Assembly: GCF_001586775.1 (NCBI RefSeq)
Contig: NZ_LQXS01000002.1
Span: forward strand, 248,001-312,000
From: Sphingobacterium populi
Lineage (GTDB): Bacteria; Bacteroidota; Bacteroidia; Sphingobacteriales; Sphingobacteriaceae
Direction: 5' to 3'
DNA length: 64,000 bases
Shown here: positions 20,861 through 30,075 of the stretch, piece after piece
Layout of the letters: each line of letters starts with the position of its first letter
Position numbering within the stretch: position 1 is the first letter of the stretch
The notes under the pieces: generated by a model
The model's database searches: none
Told to the model about the DNA's origin: nothing
Seen by the model: the letters and a program-made list of their open reading frames with translations, nothing else
Position numbers and translations under genes: made by a program

Positions 20861-21601
20861 TTAGATTTGTTCGAAGCCAGATTCTACACTGAGCTCGTCT
20901 ACTCCAGCGATAGAATAGTGCCTTGGTAAAAACCACGAGATCGTATTCATTACTTGCACATATGCATTTTGAGTGGCAAACATCTTTGGTGTAATATTAA
21001 ATATAAGATCCTGAGTCATCAGCTCTTCGTTCTCATAATTACGAGCAATTAGCATTACTTTTCCATTACTTATGCCCGTATATTCCAAAAATGATCTAAT
21101 ATGCATGCGGGATTGGGTAGGCAAAATATCTTCCGAAGGTTGCCCAACCAGTACGCTTTCATCTTTAGGAAGTACAAAATCTTTGCCGTGCTCGGAGAAA
21201 GCACTATCATCCGTATAAAATTCATTGTTGAGCTTCAGATTAAGAAGATCTCCATGAGAAAATATCCAATCAGGCTGATCCTTATGTGCATTAATCACTA
21301 GACCAAATCCGTTGGCCAATATCGTATCCAATTCATTGCGAATCACAAAAGCTCTAAAGTTCTTTTCGGCATCAACTGTATGCGCATTCATGTACGCAAA
21401 GCTATCATTGGCAACCGCTACCTCAGGCTCCGCCAACTGCAGATTGCACTCATCGATATTATCTAAAAAATCTGCCACCCATTTCGGATCCCGACTAGCC
21501 AAAGGAATGTCTAGTAGATGTTGCAGATTGATCGTCTTTTCCAAGTTACCCATCGAACCGGAAGAATGTTTATTGGCATCAAAAAAGTGTATCGTACTCA
21601 T
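20861..21601 (-). CDS. Protein of unknown function (246 aa)
   Basis: Soluble-looking 246-residue protein starting MSTIHFFDANKHSSGSMG. No signal peptide or membrane helix. It contains FRAFVIRNELDTILANGFGLVINAH, a segment with a mixed alpha/beta look, and acidic patches. I do not recognise a named domain; a distant SseB-like fold came to mind but cannot be supported. It probably forms a unit with the downstream NUDIX gene. Confidence 0.75.
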   Translation of the reverse strand: MSTIHFFDANKHSSGSMGNLEKTINLQHLLDIPLASRDPKWVADFLDNIDECNLQLAEPEVAVANDSFAYMNAHTVDAEKNFRAFVIRNELDTILANGFGLVINAHKDQPDWIFSHGDLLNLKLNNEFYTDDSAFSEHGKDFVLPKDESVLVGQPSEDILPTQSRMHIRSFLEYTGISNGKVMLIARNYENEELMTQDLIFNITPKMFATQNAYVQVMNTISWFLPRHYSIAGVDELSVESGFEQI

Positions 21602-21712
21602 ATTGCTTCAAAGATGCTAAAAGTAATGAATCTTTGCGGAATTTCGTTTCAAGTATGTCAATATGGCTGTTTTTTATTAGAGTAACGTGATAAGAACGAT
21701 ATAAAATTTTAC

Positions 21713-21720
21713 TATTTTTG
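21713..21720 (+). promoter_or_regulatory. Candidate -7 box TATTTTTG for the E1 gene
   Basis: Exact TAnnTTTG match 19 bp before the ATG at 21740. No good -33 TTTG at the expected distance was seen. Confidence 0.35.
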
Positions 21721-21739
21721 TTAGAAACCATATTAAATA

Positions 21740-24157
21740 ATGTCTAATACGAACGCGACCCACACCGTAGATTTTGATTCATCAAAGCTCAGTTTCGAAG
21801 AGTTTCGTGATCTGATAATTAGTGATTACAGGCTAGCTGTAGAGAGCCGGCAGGTAAGTTTATTAGGGCGAAAGGAGGTGCTTACTGGTAAAGCGAAGTT
21901 CGGAATATTTGGAGATGGCAAAGAATTAGCTCAAATCGCTTTATCTAAAGTTTTTCAAGATGGTGACTGGCGTTCGGGTTATTATCGCGATCAAACGATG
22001 GCCTTTGCCTTAGGTTTTACAGATATTTATCAATTTTTTAGTCAATTATACGCAACGCCTGATTTAGATATCGAGCCAGCTTCTGGTGGTAGGCAGATGA
22101 ACTGCCACTTCTCGACTCAGCTGCTAGACGAACAAGGACAATGGTTGAATCAGACACAGCAAAAAAATTCGGCTTCAGATATTTCTACAACAGGAGGCCA
22201 AATGGCGCGTTCTGTCGGTTTGGGCTTAGCATCCAAACATTATAGAGATAATGATGCACTGAGCTATTTGAAGTATTTCTCAAATAATGGAAATGAGGTT
22301 GTGTTTTGTAATATAGGCAATGCCTCTACCTCAGAAGGGGTTTTTTGGGAAACAATTAATGCTGTTGGCGTTAAGCAACTGCCGATAGTCGTATCTATTT
22401 GGGATGATGGTTATGGAATTTCCGTTCCAAATGATGTACAGACTACTAAGTCAGATATTTCTCAAGTACTTAAAGGGTTTCAAAGGGATGAATATGGTGC
22501 GGGCTTTGAAATTTTTAAAGTAGGTGGTTGGGACTATCCGGGCCTCTGCGAAGTTTATAAAAAAGCTGCCGATTTGGCAAGAGAAAAACATCAACCATGC
22601 ATCGTACATGTATGTGAGATGACGCAACCGCAAGGGCATTCGACCTCAGGTTCGCATGAGCGTTACAAGACTGGCGACCGCTTGAAATGGGAGGAAGAAT
22701 ACGATTGTAACTTAAAAATGCGTAACTGGATCATGGAGTCTGGAATCGCAACAGAAGACACACTCGTAAGTATCGAAAAGGAGAGTAAAGAAAAAGTACG
22801 CGCCGAGCAGCGACGGGCGTGGACTGATTACCAAAAGCATTTGCAAAAAGACTTTGATCAAGCAGTCGCGTTGTTGAATAGTATTGATGACGAGCGTGTC
22901 GAGATTCCACTCAAGACGCTACAATCCTTAACCGAATACTCATTGCATGAAATTTACGGGAATATACGTCGCGCATTGAGAGAGCTTCGCGGCGAGGTCG
23001 TTGAAGGTAAGGAAGCCTTATTAAGTTGGTATCGTCAACAGCAAGAAATTAATAAAGATAGGTACAATGATTTCCTGTTTTCTAATACCAGTCAACAGCC
23101 CTCCTTAGTAGATACCATTCAACCGAGTTACGAAAGCGAATCTCCCGTCGTAGATGGGAGAGAAGTGCTTAATGCCTGTTTTCGTGAGCATTTTGCCAAA
23201 GATGATAGATTGATAGCTTTCGGAGAAGATGTTGGTAAAATCGGAGATGTTAATCAAGGATTTGCCGGCCTGCAAGAGCAGTTTGGTGTAGATCGAATTT
23301 TCGATACCGGTATACGTGAATCTACTATTATAGGAAAGGGTATTGGTCTGGCTTTGCGTGGCCTTCGGCCAATTGCAGAGATTCAGTATTTAGACTATTT
23401 GCTTTACGCTTTACCCGTACTGAGCGATGATCTTGCAAGTCTTAGTTATCGCACCAAAGGTAGACAAAAGGCTCCACTAATCATACGCACTCGTGGTCAT
23501 CGACTAGAAGGCGTATGGCATTCTGGCTCGCCAATGTCTGTACTACTGGGAGCTTTAAGAGGTATACACATCTGCGTGCCACGCAATATGACACAAGCGG
23601 CAGGTATGTATAATATGTTGCTAAAGTCTGACGAGCCAGCCTTGGTTGTAGAGTGTTTGAATGGCTATCGATTGAAAGAGAAGATGCCACAAAACGTTAG
23701 TGATTTTACCGTTCCTCTGGGTGTGGCAGAAGTGGTACGCGAAGGCCATGATATCACCGTGGTATCATACGGTTCTACTTTAAGAATTGTGCAAGAAGCT
23801 TCGTTAGAATTAGATAAGTTAGGTATCTCTTTGGAGATTATTGATGCCCAATATTTAATTCCCTTTGATCGTGATAAGATTTGCGCTAATTCGCTACAAA
23901 AGACCAATAAATTATTAGTGGTAGATGAAGACTTTCCAGGCGGTGCTTCAGCTTACCTATTAAATAAAATTCTGGAAGATCAAAAAGGTTATTACTCATT
24001 AGATAGCCAACCTCGTACTTTGACGGCAAAGGCACACCGTCCTCCGTATGGCTCCGATGGTGATTATTTTACCAAACCTTCTGTAGATGATGTTATTGAA
24101 ATGGTATATGCGATGATTAGTGAAACTAATCCTCAAAAGTATCCAGCTATTTTTTAA
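21740..24157 (+). CDS. 2-oxoacid dehydrogenase E1, fused alpha and beta subunits
   Basis: 805 residues. N-terminal half (to about 440) is the E1-alpha type thiamine-diphosphate protein with NIGNASTSEGVFWETINAVG and WDDGYGISVPND. The C-terminal half (from about 465) is the transketolase-like beta subunit (IAFGEDVGKIGDVNQGF, FDTGIRESTIIGKGIGLALRG, VVDEDFPGGASAYLLN). Fused forms of this length are typical of Bacteroidota and are assigned to the branched-chain or pyruvate-type complex; the E2 and E3 genes are not nearby, so the substrate remains open. Oxidative decarboxylation of a 2-oxoacid is the expected reaction. Confidence 0.9.
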   Translation: MSNTNATHTVDFDSSKLSFEEFRDLIISDYRLAVESRQVSLLGRKEVLTGKAKFGIFGDGKELAQIALSKVFQDGDWRSGYYRDQTMAFALGFTDIYQFFSQLYATPDLDIEPASGGRQMNCHFSTQLLDEQGQWLNQTQQKNSASDISTTGGQMARSVGLGLASKHYRDNDALSYLKYFSNNGNEVVFCNIGNASTSEGVFWETINAVGVKQLPIVVSIWDDGYGISVPNDVQTTKSDISQVLKGFQRDEYGAGFEIFKVGGWDYPGLCEVYKKAADLAREKHQPCIVHVCEMTQPQGHSTSGSHERYKTGDRLKWEEEYDCNLKMRNWIMESGIATEDTLVSIEKESKEKVRAEQRRAWTDYQKHLQKDFDQAVALLNSIDDERVEIPLKTLQSLTEYSLHEIYGNIRRALRELRGEVVEGKEALLSWYRQQQEINKDRYNDFLFSNTSQQPSLVDTIQPSYESESPVVDGREVLNACFREHFAKDDRLIAFGEDVGKIGDVNQGFAGLQEQFGVDRIFDTGIRESTIIGKGIGLALRGLRPIAEIQYLDYLLYALPVLSDDLASLSYRTKGRQKAPLIIRTRGHRLEGVWHSGSPMSVLLGALRGIHICVPRNMTQAAGMYNMLLKSDEPALVVECLNGYRLKEKMPQNVSDFTVPLGVAEVVREGHDITVVSYGSTLRIVQEASLELDKLGISLEIIDAQYLIPFDRDKICANSLQKTNKLLVVDEDFPGGASAYLLNKILEDQKGYYSLDSQPRTLTAKAHRPPYGSDGDYFTKPSVDDVIEMVYAMISETNPQKYPAIF

Positions 24158-24190
24158 AGGTTGAATACGGGTCTTTAATGGTTTCACAAA

Positions 24191-24229
24191 AGTTGAAAAG
24201 GACAGTCCCTAGACTGTTCTTTTTCAACT
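24191..24229. terminator. Bidirectional terminator
   Basis: Arms 24191-24207 and 24212-24229 pair with one bulge; the A/T-rich ends allow termination of E1 (+) and of the aromatic operon (-), three bases before the ROK stop region. Confidence 0.75.
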
Positions 24230-24231
24230 TT

Positions 24232-25125
24232 TCATCTAGCGTTACTACTAGCGATCGATTGCTGCGTATTAAATAGCGAGGCAGCGCCTATAATGGCAGC
24301 GTGTTCTTGATATTTGCCAAGCTCAATATTATACTGCGCTATAGCTGATCTTTGGCTAGCGCAAATCTTATTCCATGCCTTCGTGATATTGCCTCCAATG
24401 ATAAAATCTGTAGCTCCGTGTTGGCTGCTGAAATAAGCGAGAAAGTCGAGTAAATGCTTAACGTATTCGTCCAATAGAATTGCGGTCTCGCGAAGCTCTC
24501 CATGTTCTTCGAGGATTTCCTTCAAACCGGGCTTAGTTAGCCCAGTCAGTTCGTTAAAACGTTTAGTAAACCATCTTGTGACCAGAAATTCTTCAAATAT
24601 CGTATCTCGAAATGGGGCTTCCCATAGAGCCGCATCAAATGCTTTTTGACCATTACTCCAGACGGCACTTCCCAGCCCTGTACCTAAGGTTATGCCCAAG
24701 ATCTTGTCTTTGTAATCTAAACCTTGCGCAAATATCTCGCCCTGTAAGAATGCGGCAGCATCATTGATATAGGAGATTTTTTTTATCGGTAGTCCAACCA
24801 AATTTTCTATGATTGGCTGCGTGACCACCATTTGATATAAACTATCATACTTGGTTTGACCTATCATTAAAGAGCGGCCTTCTTCGTAGTCGAATGGACC
24901 GGGCATGGCAATGCCTATTTCGTTGATTTCTTTTTTACTGTTGTTTATGCAGGCGTGCATACAGTCTGTCCAACTCAATAAAATCGATTTAGCATCTGTA
25001 GATGAGTCAACGTGTTGCCGCGTAATTGTATCCGATAGTATAAGCCAAGTTTCGGTATCTACAATAGCAGAAGTTATGTGCGTTCCGCCAATATCACAGG
25101 CTAGAACAAAGCGATTATCGCGCAT
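24232..25125 (-). CDS. ROK-family sugar kinase-like protein
   Basis: 297 residues. The ATP-binding motif [16 protein letters not shown] is at the N terminus; [21 protein letters not shown] and [11 protein letters not shown] follow, matching ROK glucokinase-type proteins. The usual zinc-binding CxCGxxGC segment is not seen, so it is an atypical member. Its start overlaps the last 11 bp of aroC, which makes it the final gene of the aromatic operon by position. Phosphorylation of a hexose is the family expectation; no link to aromatic synthesis is known to me. Confidence 0.85.
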   Translation of the reverse strand: MRDNRFVLACDIGGTHITSAIVDTETWLILSDTITRQHVDSSTDAKSILLSWTDCMHACINNSKKEINEIGIAMPGPFDYEEGRSLMIGQTKYDSLYQMVVTQPIIENLVGLPIKKISYINDAAAFLQGEIFAQGLDYKDKILGITLGTGLGSAVWSNGQKAFDAALWEAPFRDTIFEEFLVTRWFTKRFNELTGLTKPGLKEILEEHGELRETAILLDEYVKHLLDFLAYFSSQHGATDFIIGGNITKAWNKICASQRSAIAQYNIELGKYQEHAAIIGAASLFNTQQSIASSNAR

Positions 25126-26206
25126 TAGTTTGGTATTTTAATAAATGATCGGCAATCACCAAGGCAGCCATTGCTTCGACAATGATGACGGCACGTGGCA
25201 CCACACAAGGATCATGTCGGCCCTTGCCTGAAATAGTTGTTTCGCTACCCTTATCATCGATCGTATGTTGATCACGCATAATGGTAGCAACTGGTTTGAA
25301 AGCGGTACGAAACATAACGTCCATCCCGTTGGAAAGCCCGCCTTGTATGCCTCCCGAAAAATTGGTTTTAGTACGCGCAGGTCTGCCTTCTTCTGCTACA
25401 AAGATGTCGTTATGTTCTGATCCCAACATTTCTGAACCAGCAAAACCCGATCCGTATTCGAAGCCATGTACAGCATTGATACTTAACATAGCTTTACCCA
25501 GATCAGCATGTAACTTATCGAATACTGGCTCGCCCAGCCCGACTGGCAATCCGCGGATAACTGTAGATATTCTTCCACCAACAGTATCGCCATTTTTGCG
25601 AACCTGATCAATGAATTCGATCATTTCGGCGGCAGTTGCCGGATCAGCACATCGTACAATATTGTTTTCGCGAAGTTTTAGCAATTCTGCGAGGTCAGAT
25701 ACGTCCACATTTGGAGCTTCCAGCTGCCCTACGCCAGAAACATGAGCAAAAATCTCTATGCCATGTTTTTTTAGAAATAATTTGGCAATCGCACCTGCTG
25801 CTACTCTGGCAGCGGTTTCGCGCGCGGAAGAACGCCCACCTCCTCGATAATCACGAATACCATATTTCACTTGATAGGTGTAATCGGCGTGCGATGGACG
25901 AAACTTATCTTTGATATGAGAATAATCCTTGGATCGTTGATCTTCGTTTGGAATATTGATCGCAATCGGAGTACCGGTAGATTTTCCTTCGAACACACCA
26001 GATAAGATGTGAGCTATGTCGCTTTCCTTACGCTGCGTCGTGATCTTTGATTGCCCAGGTTTGCGTTTGTCTAACTCCGCCTGAATGAATTCTTCATCAA
26101 TATCAATCTGCGACGGGCATCCGTCTATGATCACGCCAATAGCCTTTCCGTGAGATTCACCATACGTCGTGATACGGAACAGATCGCCAAAAGAATTTCC
26201 TGCCAT
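25115..26206 (-). CDS. aroC: Chorismate synthase
   Basis: 363 residues. Converts EPSP to chorismate using reduced FMN, last step of the shikimate pathway. Family signatures seen: [19 protein letters not shown] at the N terminus, [23 protein letters not shown] in the middle and [20 protein letters not shown] at the end. Full length. It is separated from aroA by 100 bp that contain a stable hairpin, so it may be expressed at a different level from the upstream genes, and it overlaps the ROK gene. Confidence 0.97.
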   Translation of the reverse strand: MAGNSFGDLFRITTYGESHGKAIGVIIDGCPSQIDIDEEFIQAELDKRKPGQSKITTQRKESDIAHILSGVFEGKSTGTPIAINIPNEDQRSKDYSHIKDKFRPSHADYTYQVKYGIRDYRGGGRSSARETAARVAAGAIAKLFLKKHGIEIFAHVSGVGQLEAPNVDVSDLAELLKLRENNIVRCADPATAAEMIEFIDQVRKNGDTVGGRISTVIRGLPVGLGEPVFDKLHADLGKAMLSINAVHGFEYGSGFAGSEMLGSEHNDIFVAEEGRPARTKTNFSGGIQGGLSNGMDVMFRTAFKPVATIMRDQHTIDDKGSETTISGKGRHDPCVVPRAVIIVEAMAALVIADHLLKYQTNAR

Positions 26207-26232
26207 AGTTAAGTTTAGGTTGTAAATATATC

Positions 26233-26269
26233 AATTCGGCATCAAAAGTGAAATTTTTGATGCCGAATT
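26233..26269 (-). promoter_or_regulatory. Intercistronic hairpin between aroA and aroC
   Basis: Perfect 15-bp stem (26233-26247 with 26255-26269), loop of seven. On the minus strand no T run follows, so it is more likely an mRNA-processing or stability element, or a weak terminator, than a full intrinsic terminator. Confidence 0.55.
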
Positions 26270-26306
26270 ATTTGTAATTATGTGATCGTGATCGTTGAAT
26301 CGATCA

Positions 26307-27563
26307 CTAAACTAAGTTGAATTGCTGATCTTGTAAATGTTGCCAAAAGTCAGGGTAAGACTTGTTGACTACCGCAGGGTCATTTATGCTAACTAGCGGG
26401 AAATGAAGCGCAAGCGGCGCAAATGCCATAGCCATCCGATGGTCTTCGTAGGTGTCGATCACCAGCTCTTCAGGTACAAAATATGCCGTAGTATCGAGCG
26501 TGTACGTGCCGCTGTTCTCATGAAGTTTACAGCCAAATTTGCCGATTTCGTTTTGTAGTGCCGCGATGCGATCCGTCTCTTTGATCTTAAGGGTTTCTAA
26601 TCCGGTTAAAGTCGTCGGGATCTTTAGTGCTGCCGCAATGACAATAATAGTCTGAGCCAAATCTGGGCATTCTTTTAAATCTAAGAATACTGGTTTGCTA
26701 GTAGGGGCACCTTTCTGCAATGCAATACCATCTTCTCCAAAAGTAGTATGCACGCCAAAATGTGTCATAATATTAGCAATGGCAATGTCTCCCTGCAAGC
26801 TGCTTTTCTTTAAGCCAGGCAAAAACAAGGAAGCTTCTTGGGCCAAAGCAACGATCGCGTACCAATAGGATGCCGCACTCCAATCGGGCTCTATATACAA
26901 GGTTGCTTCTCCAAATGATTGCGCTGGAATACTAATCTTTTGTTGATTCCATTGATATTCTATTCCTGCTTCGCGTAGCATATCAAGCGTCATGCTCACA
27001 TATGGTTTGGAAGTTAGCTCGCCCTCAATTTGAAGGTTTAGTCCTTGTGGCAGCGCCGGAGCTAACAGTAGCAACGACGAAATGTATTGACTGCTAATAT
27101 CGCCTGCGATGGAAACGGCGTTTTGCGTTTGCTCTAATGGGCCTTCGATATGCAGTGGAGGATAACCTTCTTGCTTTGCATAGCCGATCTTAGCGCCGAT
27201 AGATAGTAAAGCATCTACCAAAAGTTTGATTGGCCGCTCTTGCATTCGAGCACTTCCGGTCAGTTCAAATGATCCGTTCGATAAACTTAAAAATGATGTT
27301 AAGAATCGCATCGCTGTTCCCGCAGGGCCGATATCGATTTTCGCCCGATCATTATTAGAAGACGCTTCGCTTGCAATAGCAAGGGCTTCGCCCATCGTAA
27401 CCGTATCAGCCGCTTCCGAAAGATTGGCTACGCTAACGCTGCCTTTGCTGAGCGCCTGAATGATAAGGGCGCGGTTGCTCTCGGATTTTGAACCCGTGAG
27501 CACTACCGTTCCGCTTATAGTCTTATTAGCATGCGATAAGGAGACTTTTTTAAGTTCGCTCAT
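26307..27563 (-). CDS. aroA: 3-phosphoshikimate 1-carboxyvinyltransferase (EPSP synthase)
   Basis: 418 residues. Joins phosphoenolpyruvate to shikimate 3-phosphate. Visible motifs: LTGSKSESNRALIIQALSKG at the N terminus, GPAGTAMRFLTSFL, DISSQYISSLLL, and the C-terminal LKIKETDRIAALQNEIGKFG and TYEDHRMAMAFAPLAL. It belongs to the short, somewhat divergent Bacteroidota type. Its ATG overlaps the stop codon of the DAHP synthase gene as TAATG, indicating translational coupling within the operon. Confidence 0.96.
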   Translation of the reverse strand: MSELKKVSLSHANKTISGTVVLTGSKSESNRALIIQALSKGSVSVANLSEAADTVTMGEALAIASEASSNNDRAKIDIGPAGTAMRFLTSFLSLSNGSFELTGSARMQERPIKLLVDALLSIGAKIGYAKQEGYPPLHIEGPLEQTQNAVSIAGDISSQYISSLLLLAPALPQGLNLQIEGELTSKPYVSMTLDMLREAGIEYQWNQQKISIPAQSFGEATLYIEPDWSAASYWYAIVALAQEASLFLPGLKKSSLQGDIAIANIMTHFGVHTTFGEDGIALQKGAPTSKPVFLDLKECPDLAQTIIVIAAALKIPTTLTGLETLKIKETDRIAALQNEIGKFGCKLHENSGTYTLDTTAYFVPEELVIDTYEDHRMAMAFAPLALHFPLVSINDPAVVNKSYPDFWQHLQDQQFNLV

Positions 27564-28669
27564 TATGCTTCTGCAATCGTTTTGCTATTCATTACCTCAT
27601 TCTGTTTACGAATAGATTCGTTATGCAATAACTCTAAGTATTTCACCGCGAAGTCTTCGCCGATATTCAACGCTTTGGCTAATTGTACGCGTTTCTGTAC
27701 GATTTCGTCCCAACGGTTAACTTGTAAGATGGTTACATTGTTGTCACGTTTGTATTCGCCGATTTTCTCTGCAATTTTCATGCGATCGCCTATCATTTTG
27801 ATGATATCATTGTCAAGTTTATCAATGTTTTGACGTAGTTCCGATAGTTTATCTTCGAAAGCAGGGTTGTTGGATTCCGCTTGGCGTACTGCAATATTGC
27901 TCAGCATATCAGCTAGTGCACTTGGTGTGAGTTGTTGTTTGGCATCTGTCCAAGCTACTGAAGGGTCGATATGAGATTCTATAATTAATCCTTGCATATC
28001 CATATCTAACGCTTTTTGTGAGATATATGGAAGCAATTCACGGTTTCCACAGATGTGGCTTGGGTCGTTGATAATCGGTAATTCTGGTGCAATGGTTTTC
28101 AACTGAATTGCAATATCCCACATTGGTTCGTTACGGAAAGCGGTTTTCTCGAAAGAGGAGAACCCGCGGTGGATTGCTGCCAGTTTTTTGATGCCGGCAC
28201 GGTTTACACGCTCCAAGGCACCAATCCATAACGATAAATCTGGGTTTACTGGGTTTTTCACGATCACGGGAACATCTACGCCTTGCAAAGCATCGGCAAT
28301 TTCTTGTACCGTGAATGGGTTAGCGGTAGAACGTGCGCCAATCCAAAGCACATCTACTCCTGCTGCCAACGCTTCTTCCACGTGTTTTGCAGTTGCAACT
28401 TCGGTAGCCGTCGGCAATCCAGTCTCTGCTTTTGCTCTTTTCAACCACTCTAATCCAACGCTTCCGATTCCTTCAAATTCTCCTGGACGAGTACGTGGTT
28501 TCCAAATTCCGGCACGTAATACATGCACTTTTCCGGTATTCGCCAATAGGTGAGCTGTTGATACCACTTGTTCTTCAGTTTCGGCACTGCAAGGTCCTGC
28601 AATTACCAAAGGCTTGTCGCCCGTATCAATCCATGAACTTAATGGCAAAATGTCTAATGAATGTTTCAT
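27563..28669 (-). CDS. Bifunctional DAHP synthase / chorismate mutase
   Basis: 368 residues. Residues about 15-265 are a type I-beta DAHP synthase (PLVIAGPCSAETEEQ, LRAGIWKPRTRPGEFEGIG, IINDPSHICGNRELL), which condenses PEP with erythrose 4-phosphate. Residues about 275-360 are an AroQ chorismate mutase (LSELRQNIDKLDNDIIKMIGDRMKIAEKIGEYKR). The fused mutase usually acts as both branch enzyme and feedback sensor in this family. Second gene of the operon, 33 bp after pheA. No tyrA is present here, so tyrosine synthesis must use a gene elsewhere. Confidence 0.95.
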   Translation of the reverse strand: MKHSLDILPLSSWIDTGDKPLVIAGPCSAETEEQVVSTAHLLANTGKVHVLRAGIWKPRTRPGEFEGIGSVGLEWLKRAKAETGLPTATEVATAKHVEEALAAGVDVLWIGARSTANPFTVQEIADALQGVDVPVIVKNPVNPDLSLWIGALERVNRAGIKKLAAIHRGFSSFEKTAFRNEPMWDIAIQLKTIAPELPIINDPSHICGNRELLPYISQKALDMDMQGLIIESHIDPSVAWTDAKQQLTPSALADMLSNIAVRQAESNNPAFEDKLSELRQNIDKLDNDIIKMIGDRMKIAEKIGEYKRDNNVTILQVNRWDEIVQKRVQLAKALNIGEDFAVKYLELLHNESIRKQNEVMNSKTIAEA

Positions 28670-28702
28670 TGTATATATGTTTTTATTTTTTCTGATAAAA
28701 AG

Positions 28703-29536
28703 TTAAACGCGTTCGTTTTTAATGTATTCGCCCATGATGTTAAAATTCACCGAGTGCTTCAATACTTTACGGATTGCAGCGTCATAATCCGATTGTTTCT
28801 TCCATTCTACATCTACGTAGAAGTCGTACTCATTGCGTTTGCCTACTACTGGCATAGATTGGATCTTGCTCAGATTTACATTTTGCTCGGCGAAGCATTG
28901 CAATATGATCGCTAGCGAGCCTACTGCATTGCCCGTTTGGAATGATAGGGAAGCTTTATTTGCATTCTTCTGTTCAACTACATCGTTAGAAAGAATTAGG
29001 AAACGGGTTGCATTTTTTTTATTTGTTTCGATACGGCGCTCGATAATATCAAGTCCGTAAATCTTTGCGGCGGCCTCACCAGCAATAGCTGCGGTATTGG
29101 TCAGCTTGTCTGAGACGATAGCTTGTGCGCAGGCTGCTGTATCCATTCCTTCTTTAACTATCCACTCAGGATGTTCGCTCAAAAATTCGTCGCACTGGCG
29201 AATAGCGATCGGATGAGATTCTACAAATTTGATATCTTCCAGTTTTGTGCCCGGCAATGCGAGCAAATGCTGCTGAATATGTAAGTGCACTTCGCCTAAG
29301 ATGTGAAAGCGATAATCGCGCAATAGATTGTAATTCGGGAGAATACTTCCAGCAATAGAATTCTCGATCGCCATTACCACGAAATCTGCTTTGCCCTGCT
29401 TCAGTAATTCGCAGGTTCTTTTGAAGGATTCGCATTCCAAGGTTTCGATGTCGTTGCCAAAGTATTTGTAGGCGGCTTCCTCATGAAAAGAGCCTTTCAC
29501 GCCCTGTATTGCAATCTTTAATTTCTCTGGTTCCAT
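28703..29536 (-). CDS. pheA: Prephenate dehydratase
   Basis: 277 residues from MEPEKLKIAIQGVKGSFHEE; the frame opens five codons earlier at a TTG inside the terminator tail, which is not a likely start. Converts prephenate to phenylpyruvate. Signatures: AIQGVKGSFHEEAAYKYFG, VVMAIENSIAGSILPNYNLL, NKKNATRFLILS, and a C-terminal ACT domain (SLSFQTGNAVGSLAIILQCF ... KIQSMPVVGKRNEYDFYVDVE) for phenylalanine feedback. First gene of the operon; its 5' region carries the leader peptide and attenuator-type terminator. Confidence 0.96.
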   Translation of the reverse strand: MEPEKLKIAIQGVKGSFHEEAAYKYFGNDIETLECESFKRTCELLKQGKADFVVMAIENSIAGSILPNYNLLRDYRFHILGEVHLHIQQHLLALPGTKLEDIKFVESHPIAIRQCDEFLSEHPEWIVKEGMDTAACAQAIVSDKLTNTAAIAGEAAAKIYGLDIIERRIETNKKNATRFLILSNDVVEQKNANKASLSFQTGNAVGSLAIILQCFAEQNVNLSKIQSMPVVGKRNEYDFYVDVEWKKQSDYDAAIRKVLKHSVNFNIMGEYIKNERV

Positions 29537-29549
29537 GTAGATGTAATTC

Positions 29550-29581
29550 AAAAAAAAAGGCCCCGTTTTGCTGCGGGACCT
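29550..29581 (-). terminator. Attenuator-type intrinsic terminator before pheA
   Basis: On the minus strand AGGTCCCG (29581-29574) pairs with CGGGGCCT (29565-29558), including one G-U pair, around an 8-nt loop, and is followed by eight T. It lies between the Phe/Tyr-rich leader ORF and the pheA start, 14 nt before the latter, which is where an attenuator belongs. CAGGGAT (29620-29614) just after the leader stop could pair with the TCCC of the first arm as part of an antiterminator. Confidence 0.8.
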
Positions 29582-29623
29582 CTGTTTACTTTTTATAGTA
29601 TGTACACAATAGTATCCCTGTTA

Positions 29624-29677
29624 TTATTCGTGATAATAAAAGAAGCTAAAATACGGTTGTGTATAAAATCTGTTCAT
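29624..29677 (-). CDS. Phe/Tyr-rich leader peptide of the aromatic operon
   Basis: 17-codon ORF reading MNRFYTQPYFSFFYYHE: eight of 17 residues are Phe or Tyr, with FFYY in a row near the end. It sits 42 bp upstream of an intrinsic terminator and about 90 bp before pheA. This is the arrangement of transcription attenuation by ribosome stalling, where lack of charged tRNA-Phe or tRNA-Tyr would favour read-through. Too short for normal gene callers. The composition and position are seen directly; the mechanism is inferred by analogy with enterobacterial pheL. Confidence 0.8.
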   Translation of the reverse strand: MNRFYTQPYFSFFYYHE

Positions 29678-29721
29678 TCGTCTCGTTCTGTTTTCAAAAG
29701 TAGTTCAAAAATTGATAATTG

Positions 29722-29729
29722 CAAAATTA
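29722..29729 (-). promoter_or_regulatory. Candidate -7 box for the aromatic operon
   Basis: Minus strand TAATTTTG matches TAnnTTTG and lies 45 bp before the leader-peptide ATG. A CTTTC sequence about 17 bp upstream is only a weak -33 match. Confidence 0.4.
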
Positions 29730-30075
29730 TTTGACTTTTTTGTTTGAAAGTGTTGTAATATCAATGATAAATTGTGCTGTTTTTTTGCTTTAAAAATCGC
29801 TTAAAATAGGTCTTTTTTTGACGGAATTTAGTCATTGAATTTACGTGATTACTTATCTTAAGATTTGTTTAAATTAGTTTAAGGTGTTTTTTTATGTTTT
29901 TTTTGTATGATTTTTTAATGTAATAATTAGCCTTATTTTTTGTTAAAAAAATGATGGTTAAAAATGCGTTTTTTAAGCGTCTAAATATTCTTTTTTACTG
30001 TGATATATTTTTGTTGTTTTGACCAGAAATATGGTTGTTCAGAGTTTGGAATTTGTTTTTTAGCTTTGCGAAATC
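29730..30075. other. AT-rich divergent intergenic region
   Basis: About 350 bp of T-rich DNA between the aromatic operon leader and the DMT transporter. No ORF or strong hairpin seen; it must hold the promoters of both. Confidence 0.5.
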
